A DNA stretch of 64,000 bases from JACDQM01 sp044373315 (GCF_044373315.1 NZ_JBILQK010000002.1:1-64000), one strand, 5' to 3'; counted from the stretch's first letter, positions 46,327 to 54,970 are shown. Numbers and translations are program-made. The notes: generated by a model from the sequence alone, not told the origin.

Positions 46327-47628
46327 TCAGCGCAGATTGCCGGTATGCCCCAGCGAGTAACGCCCAGGCTGCGGCCAAACCGTCAGACCGTGCGGCTCGA
46401 TGCCCACGCGGATCTTGTCGACCTTGCCACTGGCGGTGTCAAAGCGATACACCACGTTGTCATAGCGACCTGACAGCCACAGGTGTTTGCCGTCGGCGCT
46501 GACGTTGCCCATGTCCGGGCTGCCACCGCCGGGGATGTTCCATTGCGCCACCACCTTCTCAGTGGCGAAGTCCATCACCGAGACGCTGCCTGGGCCGCCC
46601 TTCTTATCGCGGATGCGGTTGCTGCCACGGTTGGCCACGTAGAGTTGCTTGCCGTCGCGGCTCGGGTACAGGCCGTGCGCGCCCTTGCCAGTGCGCACAA
46701 AGCCCAGCTGTTTGAACGAAGCAAAGTCGACGATGTGCACTCCGTCCACCATCATGTCGGCGATGTAGAAGCGCTTGCCGTCCGGCGAGATGCGGATGTC
46801 CTGCGGCATACCGGGCGTGGTGCAGATGTCAGCCGTCGGGTCGATCGGATCCGGCAGGCGCTTGGCCTTCGGGCCGGGCGCTTCCAGCAGCGCCTGCACC
46901 TCGGGGCGGTTGATATAAGCATTGAGCTTCAGGGACCCCAGCACCTTGCGCTCGACCAGGTCCAGCTTGACCACCGTTCCTGCGAACTCGCAGGTGAACA
47001 GGGCGTAGCGGCCATCCATGGAGAAGTCCGCATGGTTGATGCCCTTGCAGCCCGGTACCGGAATCGAGTACTCCAGCTTCATGCTCTGCGGATCACGGAA
47101 GTCAAGACGCTCGAAAGCCTCAGCAACCACGATGGCGTAGCGCCCGTCCGGTGACCAGTACATGTTGTAAGGATCCTCGACCGGCACGTCCTTGCCCGGC
47201 TTGCCGGTCTTGGGATCGATGGGCGTCAGGCTGCCGCGATTGGTCCCCTCGGCATTGTTGGCCACCCACAGGGTCTTCAGGTCATAGGACGGCACCACAT
47301 GCTGCGGGAACAGCCCGACGCGGAAGGTCTTGACCACCTTCAGCGTGTTGGGGTCGATCACCGAGACCGTGCTCACAGCGCGATTGGGCACATAGATCCG
47401 CTCCAGTGCACCCTCCACCGCCGGGCTGAACCGGCCGGCCACGGTCTCGCTGTAGACATTGAGTGGATCCTTGACCGGCGGCATGCCGGGCACCGGCTGA
47501 AGCATCGGTGTGCCCGTTGGCAGCCCGGACGGCCGGGCCACCTCGGCCGCGTTGGGCTGCTGTGCCCAGAACACCCCACCTGCGACAAACACCGTCGCCA
47601 ACCCCATGCCCAACCACACTCTCGCCAT
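46327..47628 (-). CDS. Exported YVTN-type beta-propeller protein
   Basis: 433 residues with an N-terminal membrane/signal segment (ARVWLGMGLATVFVAGGVFWA). Repeating blades contain RIYVPNRAVSTVSVIDPNTLKVVKTF, LWVANNAEGTN, SPDGRYAIVV, ISPDGKRFYIAD, LYVANRGSNRI and VSADGKHLWLSGRYDNVVYRFD. These are YVTN/lactonase-like propeller units. A CxxC-like pair is absent. No enzymatic residues can be assigned, so function is open. Confidence 0.85.
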   Translation of the reverse strand: MARVWLGMGLATVFVAGGVFWAQQPNAAEVARPSGLPTGTPMLQPVPGMPPVKDPLNVYSETVAGRFSPAVEGALERIYVPNRAVSTVSVIDPNTLKVVKTFRVGLFPQHVVPSYDLKTLWVANNAEGTNRGSLTPIDPKTGKPGKDVPVEDPYNMYWSPDGRYAIVVAEAFERLDFRDPQSMKLEYSIPVPGCKGINHADFSMDGRYALFTCEFAGTVVKLDLVERKVLGSLKLNAYINRPEVQALLEAPGPKAKRLPDPIDPTADICTTPGMPQDIRISPDGKRFYIADMMVDGVHIVDFASFKQLGFVRTGKGAHGLYPSRDGKQLYVANRGSNRIRDKKGGPGSVSVMDFATEKVVAQWNIPGGGSPDMGNVSADGKHLWLSGRYDNVVYRFDTASGKVDKIRVGIEPHGLTVWPQPGRYSLGHTGNLR

Positions 47629-47720
47629 CGTTTATCTCTTTCGCTTCGCAACGGATGTCTGGCTCATTATTGCCGGCACAGCTGCAGCGATTTCAGTGCG
47701 GCGTCGTCAGCTCGCCACGG

Positions 47721-48490
47721 CTAAGCCGGCTCCCCACGCATGCCGCGCTCCCCCGCCTGGTTTCGAACCAGCTGATCAAGCGTCAAAAGATGCTCCTCGA
47801 TGAACTCCTTCTCGCACTGCTGACGCTTCATGCGGGCGTCCAGCTCGGCAATCTGCTCGCGCAGTCGGGCAGCCTCGCCGACGGCGACCTGGCCCGATGA
47901 TTCGGCCAAGGCGGCGCGCACCTCCGCATGCCTCAGCATGTCCTTGCACTCGGCTAGCAGCGACTGGGTCTGATCCAGCTGCTGCTGCAGTGACTTCAGC
48001 TCGCTGCGCTCGCGCAAACTGCGCGTCCGGCCTGTTTGGCGCTCGGCCTCATCGGCGCGTTTCCGAGCCGCGTCGAGCTCCTGCTGCAAACGGCGACGCT
48101 GGTGCAGCACGCGCTCAAGCTCGACCTGCTGCAGGCGGCGCCACTGCTCGTACTCGGCATCGGTGACGCCGGCCAGTGACTCGAAGCCGCGCAGCTTCTC
48201 CGCATCCGGCTCCACGCTGTCAAGCTCGAAAGGCGTGGCGCGCCAACGGCCTGCAGCGGCTGACGCTGCCAGGCCACTGAGCGATCGGCACGCTCGAGCA
48301 TGCGCATCAACTCACGCGCAGCACCGCGCAGCTCAAGGCCGGCTTCGCGCGATTCCGCCAAGGCGTGAGCCAGGTACTGCTGGCGTCGCGACTCGTGGGT
48401 GTTCATCTTCAGGTAGCCGGCGACGGCAATGATCATGAACACGGCATTGGCCGTCAGCACACCGATGCTGGCCAGACTTTCGAGGTCCAT
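47721..48490 (-). pseudogene. Membrane-anchored coiled-coil protein gene with an apparent frameshift
   Basis: The frame starting at ATG 48490 gives a normal-looking N-terminus with one helix (SIGVLTANAVFMIIAVAGYL) and a charged helical segment up to about VAWQRQPLQA. It then becomes Ser/Cys/Ala-rich and implausible (to 47996). From about 48260 the neighbouring frame reads GRWRATPFELDSVEPDAEK, then an uninterrupted coiled coil (QWRRLQQVELERVLHQRRR) to the TGA at 47721. One indel near 48240-48265 joins them into a protein of about 256 residues. If the sequence is right, the downstream part could instead start at GTG 48215 (164 aa). Follows the response regulator by 10 bp. Confidence 0.65.
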
Positions 48491-48500
48491 CGCGCCAGCC

Positions 48501-49421
48501 CTACAGGATGAAGAAGCTCATGCGACCTTCACCGATGCCGCTCACGCCCAATTCGAAGTCGCTGCGGCCATTGTTGCTCGCGATCAGTGCCGCTACCTTG
48601 TCGAAGGGCTGCACTGCCATCTTGGCGACACTGAAGGCTGGTGCATCGACGGGGCTGCGTTTGTGCAGCAGTCCGGCGACCGCCAGCATAAAGCGCTGCG
48701 CATGCTCGAACTGGCCGGGGCCGGGCTGCGCCTTGCTGATCATCGTGCGGATCTCGTCGGGGCTGTTGCCAGCGGCCATGCCACCGATGAGGCAGCTTGC
48801 CGAAGCGTCCAGCAGCCCCAGCGCGTAGGCGCCCTTGCGTCCGGCGCTGCTGTAGAGCACCACGATCTGCGGCGTCTGCTCGACAAAGACACCCTCGCAG
48901 TGCCGCTTGCTCAGCACGAAGCTGCGCGTGCCCAGATGGGTGAACAGCAACTGTTGCAACTGGCTCGCCGAATCGATCGCGGCCACACGCGGCGATGCGG
49001 GGTCGACCGTCGGCGTGGTCATGGCCGGCTTCAGGCATTGACTGACAGCCGCGCGCAGTTCGTGGTCGTGGAACGGCTTGTTCAGTACAAAGGCCGCGCC
49101 ATTGCGGCGCGCCTGCGCCAGGCAGTCGGTCGCAGTCTCTGTGGTCACGAAGCCGAGCGCGATGTCGGCGTGCCCCATCTGCCGCAAGGTCTGCAGCATC
49201 TCGATGCCTGAGACGCCCGGCATATGCCAGTCCGACAGCACAAGATCGGGCCTGAAGCTGTCGACCTGGGCCAGCGCCTCGGCGCCGCTGCTGGCGCATT
49301 GAACCTGGAGATCCTCGGTTTCGCTGGTTTCCAGTATCCGGCGAATGATGGCCTGGATGGCCCTGCTGTCGTCAACGACCAGGACGCGCCGAGGCGCGCC
49401 GCTGGCATGCAAGTTCTGCAT
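48501..49421 (-). CDS. Response regulator with an unrecognised C-terminal domain
   Basis: 306 residues. The receiver domain at about 12-130 has RRVLVVDDSRAIQ, phosphoacceptor D64 in LVLSDWHMPG, and a KPF switch lysine in LNKPFHDHEL. A C-terminal domain (about 150-306) has no helix-turn-helix, GGDEF, EAL or HD motif; it contains ALGLLDASASCLIGGMAAGNS, faintly reminiscent of CheC/CheX-like proteins. ATG 49421 follows AGGAGC. Likely an operon with the membrane coiled-coil gene downstream; no kinase is adjacent. Confidence 0.88.
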   Translation of the reverse strand: MQNLHASGAPRRVLVVDDSRAIQAIIRRILETSETEDLQVQCASSGAEALAQVDSFRPDLVLSDWHMPGVSGIEMLQTLRQMGHADIALGFVTTETATDCLAQARRNGAAFVLNKPFHDHELRAAVSQCLKPAMTTPTVDPASPRVAAIDSASQLQQLLFTHLGTRSFVLSKRHCEGVFVEQTPQIVVLYSSAGRKGAYALGLLDASASCLIGGMAAGNSPDEIRTMISKAQPGPGQFEHAQRFMLAVAGLLHKRSPVDAPAFSVAKMAVQPFDKVAALIASNNGRSDFELGVSGIGEGRMSFFIL

Positions 49422-49765
49422 CAACACTGCTCCTGTGCCCTGGATACCTGTCCGGGACCTTGATGGCAAAGCGGAGCTCCCTGCGGCTCGGACGCAAGGG
49501 CCGAGCCTGATCTATTGCCCCCGTCAGTGACTGCACCGGGGGTCTCATGTGCGAGCGGAGTGTCTGTCCGCTGGCCGCACACACGCTTTGAAAAAGCAGC
49601 GGAATTCAGCGCCAATTCGCGCAGCGGCGGTCGCAGTGTGAGCAATTGCGCAAACCGCGAAAGGTGCGCTGTTGTGGCCGCACGACGGCTCCGCTTTGGC
49701 AACGCCCCATCAGCCTCGTGCTCAAAGGCCGGTCAGAGCCTCAAGGGCATCGTTGATGACAACGG
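49422..49765. other. 344-bp region without a gene
   Basis: Upstream region of the response regulator and downstream region of the creatininase-family gene. The only structure noticed is AGCGGA-GTGTCTG-TCCGCT (49554-49572), a 6-bp inverted repeat. No convincing reading frame. Confidence 0.45.
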
Positions 49766-50584
49766 TCAGTTCGTCGAGGCCCGCGCACGACGCAACGCCT
49801 GCACACTTTCACGCACGATGAGATCCGCCCCCTCGCGGCCCACGGCCGCCGTGGCCGCGCGCGGATCGCCGGTGACACCGTTGGCCGGACTCTGAAGCGC
49901 AGCCTCGGCGAGGCTTTCGCCACGCACCATGCCTGGCACCGTGGCCATCAGCAGCGCGGTATCGAGCAGTCCGGCATGCACGCCGATCTCTGACTCGCTG
50001 TGTCCCAGCTCCCGCAGACGCTGGCGGAAGGCAGCCAAGGCCTCGCGGTAATAGACACCGACGTAATGCACACGGGCAGACGGCAGCGCACCCTTGCGCT
50101 GCCACTCTCGACTCAGCTGCTCGGCGAGCGCTTGCAGCTGGGCCTGGTAGTCACCCGAGTCACCCAGCAACACAATTTCGGTGAATCCGCCGCGCCGCAG
50201 GCTTTTCGCCGCGGCAGCCAGCAGGGCTCCGAAGGCCTCAGGCGGCGTGTCAATCGTGCCGGGAAACTTCAGGTGACCCCGCGACTCCGGCACATAAGCC
50301 AGCACCGGCGCGACCACCGCCTGACCTAACTCTGATGCGATGCGTCCGGCCAGCACGCGCACCCGGGCGTTGTGCTTGCCCAGCGCCATGTGCGGGCCGT
50401 TCTGCTCGGTGCCGCCGATCGGGATGATGACGGTCCTCGCCCCCTCACGCTGCGCAGCCTGCAACTCAGGCCACGTCAGGTCTTCGAGGTAGACGCTGGG
50501 CAGCGCGGCCTGTGCGGCGCCCTGCCCCACAGCGAGCAGCAGCGCGACCAGCAGCGGGGGCCAGCAGCGCCACACCCCCTTCAT
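49766..50584 (-). CDS. Exported creatininase-family protein with altered metal-site motifs
   Basis: 272 residues with a signal peptide (hydrophobic 9-20, cleavage plausible after AQA at about 26). The mature part is a creatininase/MftE-type amidohydrolase fold with IIPIGGTEQNGPHMALGKHN and LLGDSGDYQAQ. Classical members read EQHGPH, a TD pair and NGHGGN at these places. Here the His after EQ is Asn62, the Asp is replaced by His71, and GHGGN is GDSGD. ATG 50584 overlaps the stop of a small upstream frame (ATGA). Substrate unknown. Confidence 0.82.
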   Translation of the reverse strand: MKGVWRCWPPLLVALLLAVGQGAAQAALPSVYLEDLTWPELQAAQREGARTVIIPIGGTEQNGPHMALGKHNARVRVLAGRIASELGQAVVAPVLAYVPESRGHLKFPGTIDTPPEAFGALLAAAAKSLRRGGFTEIVLLGDSGDYQAQLQALAEQLSREWQRKGALPSARVHYVGVYYREALAAFRQRLRELGHSESEIGVHAGLLDTALLMATVPGMVRGESLAEAALQSPANGVTGDPRAATAAVGREGADLIVRESVQALRRARASTN

Positions 50585-50730
50585 TCCCACTCCATCAGCA
50601 ATGGTGCCGGCAATCCCTCGGCAACAGTGGGCGCGTTGCGCTGAAGCGCGGTTTGTACCGTCAGGCCTACCGCCAAAGTGAAGAGGTCCAGCAGTGGCGC
50701 GGGTTTCCGGGCGATTTGCGCGGGATGCAT
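50581..50730 (-). CDS. Possible 49-aa leader or remnant gene coupled to the creatininase-family gene
   Basis: Frame beginning MHPAQIARKPAPLLDLFTLA and ending APLLMEWE, with its TGA overlapping the ATG of the creatininase-family gene by 4 bp. Composition looks protein-like, in contrast with the Arg-rich extension upstream of Met 50730. The ribosome site is weak. It could be a small coupled gene or the C-terminal remnant of a lost larger gene. Confidence 0.4.
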   Translation of the reverse strand: MHPAQIARKPAPLLDLFTLAVGLTVQTALQRNAPTVAEGLPAPLLMEWE

Positions 50731-51021
50731 GTTCCGAGATCTATCGAGGTCTATCAAGTTCGGCGAGGGCCCGAACGGTAGTGTCGTCCCTCTAGGAGAG
50801 CTAGCGACTCTGCGCCGGCGCCTACCGTCACGACACGCGTAAGTCATTGTCGCGTCAGATCTTTCAGGCCGTGCTTTTGCCGTCGACAAGCCTAGACAGG
50901 CTCTTCGTGCGTCCGCCCTCCAGATTTCCACCGACCATCGGCGGTGACTTGCTTCTGCGACTACCGCCAGCGATTGCTACATTCCGCACGATGGTCGAGA
51001 TGCGACAAGGGGGGCTTGGCG

Positions 51022-51768
51022 ATGGGTTGGGCAGGTGAATGCGCGTTCACCTTTGCAGGCGTGGTCTTTCGAGGGGAGACTGCGGATAACCGCCCACACC
51101 GGCACGCAGCCGTTCAGGTCACGCTCGGGCTGAACGGACCGGTAACGATCCTCGAGTTCTCGGGAGGCATGTCCGAGCGGCCGGTCAGCGGTCCGGCGCT
51201 GGTCGTCAGGCCCGATGTCGTCCATGCGCTGCAGCCCAGTGGTCAGGTGCTGCTGGCCCTGCTGCCTCCTCAGACCCGGCTGGCACAGCGGATTCTTCGA
51301 AACACCACCCCCGACGGCGTCGTCAAGCTGTCACCCGAGGTCGCGGCGAGCATTGACGCCGGTGGGTGCCTCGTCACCAGCTTGGACGCCTTGCGGATAC
51401 CCCCGTTGGACAATGCTGCACCCGACGAGCGAGTCCTGCGAGCGCTGGCCTTCCTCGAGTCTGCCCGCGGACCCCGGGCGATCGAACGTGCCGCTGCCTG
51501 CGCCGGGTTGTCGGTCTCCCGATTGCGGGCCATCGCGAGCGCCCACCTGGAGGTGCCGCTCTCGCGCTGGTCGACCCTTCGTCAACTGCAACGGGCGGGG
51601 CATGCCCTTGTCAGGGGCGCCTCGCTGGCAGAGGCGGCGATCGATGGGGGCTTTGCCGATCAGGCTCATTTGACCCGCCAGATGCGGCGCACCTTCGGCG
51701 TCACCCCGGCTACCGTCGCCGCCCTGGTGCGGGGCGCAGACAGGCGATTCGTTCAAGACGGCGCCTAG
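51022..51768 (+). CDS. AraC-family transcription regulator
   Basis: 248 residues. The N-terminal domain is cupin-like (HRHAAVQVTLGLNGPVTI, GPALVVRPDVVHALQP). The C-terminal AraC DNA-binding domain has two helix-turn-helix units: IERAAACAGLSVSRLRAIASAHL and LAEAAIDGGFADQAHLTRQMRRTFGVTPA. I chose ATG 51022 behind AAGGGGGG rather than an in-frame start at 50944. It precedes the DUF3703-lactamase fusion by 49 bp on the same strand and may regulate it. Confidence 0.88.
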   Translation: MGWAGECAFTFAGVVFRGETADNRPHRHAAVQVTLGLNGPVTILEFSGGMSERPVSGPALVVRPDVVHALQPSGQVLLALLPPQTRLAQRILRNTTPDGVVKLSPEVAASIDAGGCLVTSLDALRIPPLDNAAPDERVLRALAFLESARGPRAIERAAACAGLSVSRLRAIASAHLEVPLSRWSTLRQLQRAGHALVRGASLAEAAIDGGFADQAHLTRQMRRTFGVTPATVAALVRGADRRFVQDGA

Positions 51769-51817
51769 CGCCCATGGAATCCTCTGCACCCGAACCCGAT
51801 GCAGGAGGAGACATTCG

Positions 51818-53161
51818 ATGAGACCAGAGCTCGCCGCGGCATTCGACCGCGAAATGGATGCCGCACGCGCCGCGTGGGCAGCAGGCAACGCCGACACCAC
51901 CTTCGCTTTTCTGGAACGCGCCCATATCCTGGGCCAACGCCATCTCTGGCCGCACGCCCTTACCCACCTGTGGATGCTGCGGGTCGGCTGGCATCGCCGT
52001 GACAAGCGGGAGATCCTCGGGCAGTTGCTCCGCCTGATGGCCACCCTTCCGGGTGCGCTGCTGGGCTGGGTGCCCGTTGGCAACACCGGCGGCGCCAATG
52101 TCCCTGCGCTTCGGCCCATGGCCATACCGCCGGAGCTCGCCCACCACTTCGCTGGAGCCAGCATCGCCCGCGCTGTCGCGGGTCGCCTGGCCGCCTTGGT
52201 CGCTGTGGGACTGCTGGTGCTTGCTGGCGTGTTCGGTGCCATGGAGTGGCGCCGTTCGGGGCTTGCAGAAGACCTCAAGGCTCGCCCGCCCGGTGCCGCT
52301 GGCGCCCGAGTCGCCGACCTGGGCAGCACGCGCAGGCTCGAGATCATCCCGCTGGTCAACTGGCACGCTGCTGCGCCTGGGCTGGCAACCGAGCCCGGCG
52401 TGGCCTACCTGGTGCGCACAGACCACGCCACGCTGCTGTTCGATTTGGGCTACAACGCCCGCGGCGAAGCCCGCTCCCCGCTGCTGCGCAACATGGACAG
52501 GCTCGGTCTTTCGATGGACACGGTCGATGCCGTCTTCATCAGTCACCGTCATCGGGACCACGTTGCCGGCTCGGCTGCAGAGCGCAGCGGTGAACTGCCC
52601 GCTGACGGGTCGCTGCCCGACCTGGGCGGCAAACCGCTGATATCGCCTGCACCCGTCAGTTACCCAGGTGCCACCACGGTCGTTCCGGGCAGCGCGGGCA
52701 AGCTCTTCGAGGGCGTGGGCACTACCGGGCCGATCACGCGCAGTCTGTTCATGGGGCCTGTCGACGAGCAGGCGCTCGTGGTCCACGTCGCCGGACGCGG
52801 GCTTGTCGTGATCGTCGGCTGCGGCCACCAGACCGTGCCCGGGCTGCTCCAGCGCCTGACGAGTGCCTTCGGAGAGCCGCTATACGGCATGGTGGGCGAC
52901 TTCCATTACCCTGTGCCGGAAGGTCGCCTGCGCATCGCTGGCCTGGACGCGCAGCGCCTGTTCGCTTCAGGCGACGGACCTTTCAAGCCGATCACGACGG
53001 CGCAGGCGCAAGCCGAACTGGCAATGCTAGACCGACTGCAGTTGCTGGCTCTCGGGGGGCATGACACCAGCGACGAGGTCATCGCGTGGGCCACCGAACG
53101 ATTCGGTGACCGCTTCAGGCATGTGAAGGTGGGGCAGGCGATCGTGGTGCAGGCGCCTTGA
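51818..53161 (+). CDS. DUF3703-transmembrane-metallo-beta-lactamase fusion protein
   Basis: 447 residues in three parts. Residues 1-105 are a DUF3703 domain (FLERAHILGQRHLWPHALTHLWMLRVGWHRRD, WVPVGNTGGANVPALRPMAIP), normally a separate protein of about 120 residues. A transmembrane helix follows at about 124-142. Residues 170-447 form a metallo-beta-lactamase fold with H243-x-H245-x-D247-H248 in ISHRHRDHVAG, a later VGCGHQT, and GDFHYPVP. The start follows GGAGGAG. The MBL part is probably periplasmic and hydrolytic; its substrate is unknown. Confidence 0.85.
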   Translation: MRPELAAAFDREMDAARAAWAAGNADTTFAFLERAHILGQRHLWPHALTHLWMLRVGWHRRDKREILGQLLRLMATLPGALLGWVPVGNTGGANVPALRPMAIPPELAHHFAGASIARAVAGRLAALVAVGLLVLAGVFGAMEWRRSGLAEDLKARPPGAAGARVADLGSTRRLEIIPLVNWHAAAPGLATEPGVAYLVRTDHATLLFDLGYNARGEARSPLLRNMDRLGLSMDTVDAVFISHRHRDHVAGSAAERSGELPADGSLPDLGGKPLISPAPVSYPGATTVVPGSAGKLFEGVGTTGPITRSLFMGPVDEQALVVHVAGRGLVVIVGCGHQTVPGLLQRLTSAFGEPLYGMVGDFHYPVPEGRLRIAGLDAQRLFASGDGPFKPITTAQAQAELAMLDRLQLLALGGHDTSDEVIAWATERFGDRFRHVKVGQAIVVQAP

Positions 53162-53246
53162 TCGGCAGATTGCGCACGGGCCCGAACGTATCGTCGGGTG
53201 CGGTGCGGTTCGCTTGGCAAGGTGCCAGCAGATCCGAACGGGCCCG

Positions 53247-53897
53247 CTACGAGGCGGGACTGACCGCGTTACCTGAGCGGGACTCGAGACTGCGGAGGTA
53301 GAGCCCCAGCATGGACTGGAGTTCGATGGCGAGACGTCCGGGCTGCACCCGTCGGCCGTCGTCCTCAGTCCACCATCGGTGAACCACGGCGTCGGTGGTA
53401 TCGACCAGCAGTTGCGCTGCGATGCGAGGCTCGGCGACCCGCGACGCCAGCCATCGCGAAACGTGCTTGGTCAGTCCCTTGCGCAATCGTTCCGCGCGCT
53501 CGCGAACCTTGATGGACAGAGGTACTTCGGACGACAGCGCCCGATGCAGGCGCGGGTCAAGGGCATGCAGCATGACGGCGCCCTCGACCAGCGCCGTGAT
53601 CAGGTCCGCGGTCCGGGTCGTATTCGCCAGCCTTGCCACACCCTCTGCAAGAAGCGCCTCGCCCGCGGCGAGGTGATCTTCGGCGACAGCGTCGATGAGC
53701 GCCTGCTTGTTTTCAAAGTACTCGTAGACCGAACCAATCGAGACACCGGCACGCAACGCGATCGCGTTCGTGTTGAAGGCTGGCCAGCCACCCTCCGCAA
53801 GAATCCGAGCCCCCGCTTCGAGTATGGCCTTGACGGTCGATTGCGCGCGCGCCTGCTTCGCCTGGCGGACGGCTCGTTTCGGACGTTTGGTGGTCAT
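53247..53897 (-). CDS. TetR-family transcription repressor
   Basis: 216 residues. The N-terminal TetR helix-turn-helix reads TVKAILEAGARILAEGGWPAF, TNAIALRAGVSIGSVYEYFENKQALI, preceded by a Lys/Arg-rich arm. A helical ligand-binding C-terminal domain follows. Divergent from the alpha/beta hydrolase gene, with a perfect inverted repeat in the 83-bp gap that is the likely operator. Confidence 0.92.
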   Translation of the reverse strand: MTTKRPKRAVRQAKQARAQSTVKAILEAGARILAEGGWPAFNTNAIALRAGVSIGSVYEYFENKQALIDAVAEDHLAAGEALLAEGVARLANTTRTADLITALVEGAVMLHALDPRLHRALSSEVPLSIKVRERAERLRKGLTKHVSRWLASRVAEPRIAAQLLVDTTDAVVHRWWTEDDGRRVQPGRLAIELQSMLGLYLRSLESRSGNAVSPAS

Positions 53898-53913
53898 CGG
53901 TTGCCTGGTCGCC

Positions 53914-53951
53914 GTATCCGAGTAGCCAAATCTGAATCTCTACTCGGATAC
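53914..53951. promoter_or_regulatory. Likely TetR operator: perfect 12-bp inverted repeat
   Basis: GTATCCGAGTAG (53914-53925) and its exact reverse complement CTACTCGGATAC (53940-53951), separated by 14 bp. It lies in the divergent gap, 16 bp upstream of the TetR start and 29 bp upstream of the hydrolase start. Confidence 0.8.
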
Positions 53952-53980
53952 TAACCTGAAGAAACCAACGTGGACCACCC

Positions 53981-54919
53981 GTGACGACCTACGACAACTC
54001 GCCCTCGTGGCTCCGCTACCGCCAACTGCTGCTGGACGCATTCCACCTCCCAATCCGCCACGTTCCCATCGAGAGATGGAAGACCGTGCGTGGCCACGAA
54101 CTGCATGTCGATGAATGGCGCCCCGACGGACGAGCAAAGGGAACGCTGATCCTCGTCCATGGCGCAGGAGGCCACGGGCGGATCCTCGCCCCCCTCGCGG
54201 ATTGGGCGGCCGGGTTCGGCTGGCTCGCGCTCGCCCCGGATCTGCCGGGCTATGGCCTCACCCGCCCGAATGCGGACTTCCGATGGGACTACGGCGAGTG
54301 GCCCGCAGTGCTCGCTGCTCTGGCGGACGAATGCGAGGGTCCCGTCGTCCTGATGGGCCTGTCGGTGGGCGGGATGACCGCGGCGCTCGCGGCCCAGGCG
54401 GCACGCGACGTGCAGGGCGTCATCGTCACCACCCTCCTCGACATGTGCGATCCGTTCACCTTCGCGCGCGCGGCGAGGTGGCGGTGGCTGGGGGAGGCGT
54501 CCTTGCTGGGCTTCCGATGGATGCCTTCAATCGTCGACCGGGTGCGGCTGCCGCTGCGCTTGGCAGCGTCGATGGACCGCATGTCCAGCCATCCGGCGAT
54601 GGCTGAGTATTTCGAGAACGATCCCCTGCTCGGCGGCCTGCGGATCCCGAGCCGCCTTTTCCGCACGATGCACACGCTGGACGTGCCGCGCCTGGAGCCT
54701 CGCTGCCCTCTGCTGCTGGTGCACCCCGGAGCGGACAACTGGACGCCGACCGCGATGAGCCGGCCTGCGTTCGATCGCGTTCTCGGGGACAAGCGTCTAC
54801 GAGAGCTGTCAAACGGCTCGCACCTGCCCGTGGAACTGCCGGCGCGCCTCGAACTCGAGCAGGAGATGCGGGACTTTCTCGCAGCTGTGGAGCGAAAAGA
54901 CCTTGCTCGATCGCAGTAG
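53981..54919 (+). CDS. Alpha/beta hydrolase
   Basis: 312 residues with the hydrolase fold: oxyanion segment LVHGAGGHGRI, nucleophile Ser in VLMGLSVGGMTAAL, a likely catalytic Asp in LLVHPGADNWTP and His in LSNGSHLPVE. GTG 53981 is the best start. Substrate unknown; control by the divergent TetR repressor suggests a role in response to a small lipophilic compound, which is inference. Confidence 0.88.
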   Translation: MTTYDNSPSWLRYRQLLLDAFHLPIRHVPIERWKTVRGHELHVDEWRPDGRAKGTLILVHGAGGHGRILAPLADWAAGFGWLALAPDLPGYGLTRPNADFRWDYGEWPAVLAALADECEGPVVLMGLSVGGMTAALAAQAARDVQGVIVTTLLDMCDPFTFARAARWRWLGEASLLGFRWMPSIVDRVRLPLRLAASMDRMSSHPAMAEYFENDPLLGGLRIPSRLFRTMHTLDVPRLEPRCPLLLVHPGADNWTPTAMSRPAFDRVLGDKRLRELSNGSHLPVELPARLELEQEMRDFLAAVERKDLARSQ

Positions 54920-54970
54920 ATCTCGCGAGCTCCTATGATCATGATAAGACTCGTTCATTGCAGACAGCCC

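Noticed and set aside
50767..50836. Interleaved inverted repeats (ACGGTAG/CTACCGT and GTGTCGT/ACGACAC)
   Set aside because: The arms are not nested and are short; could be a coincidental arrangement in GC-rich DNA upstream of the AraC gene.
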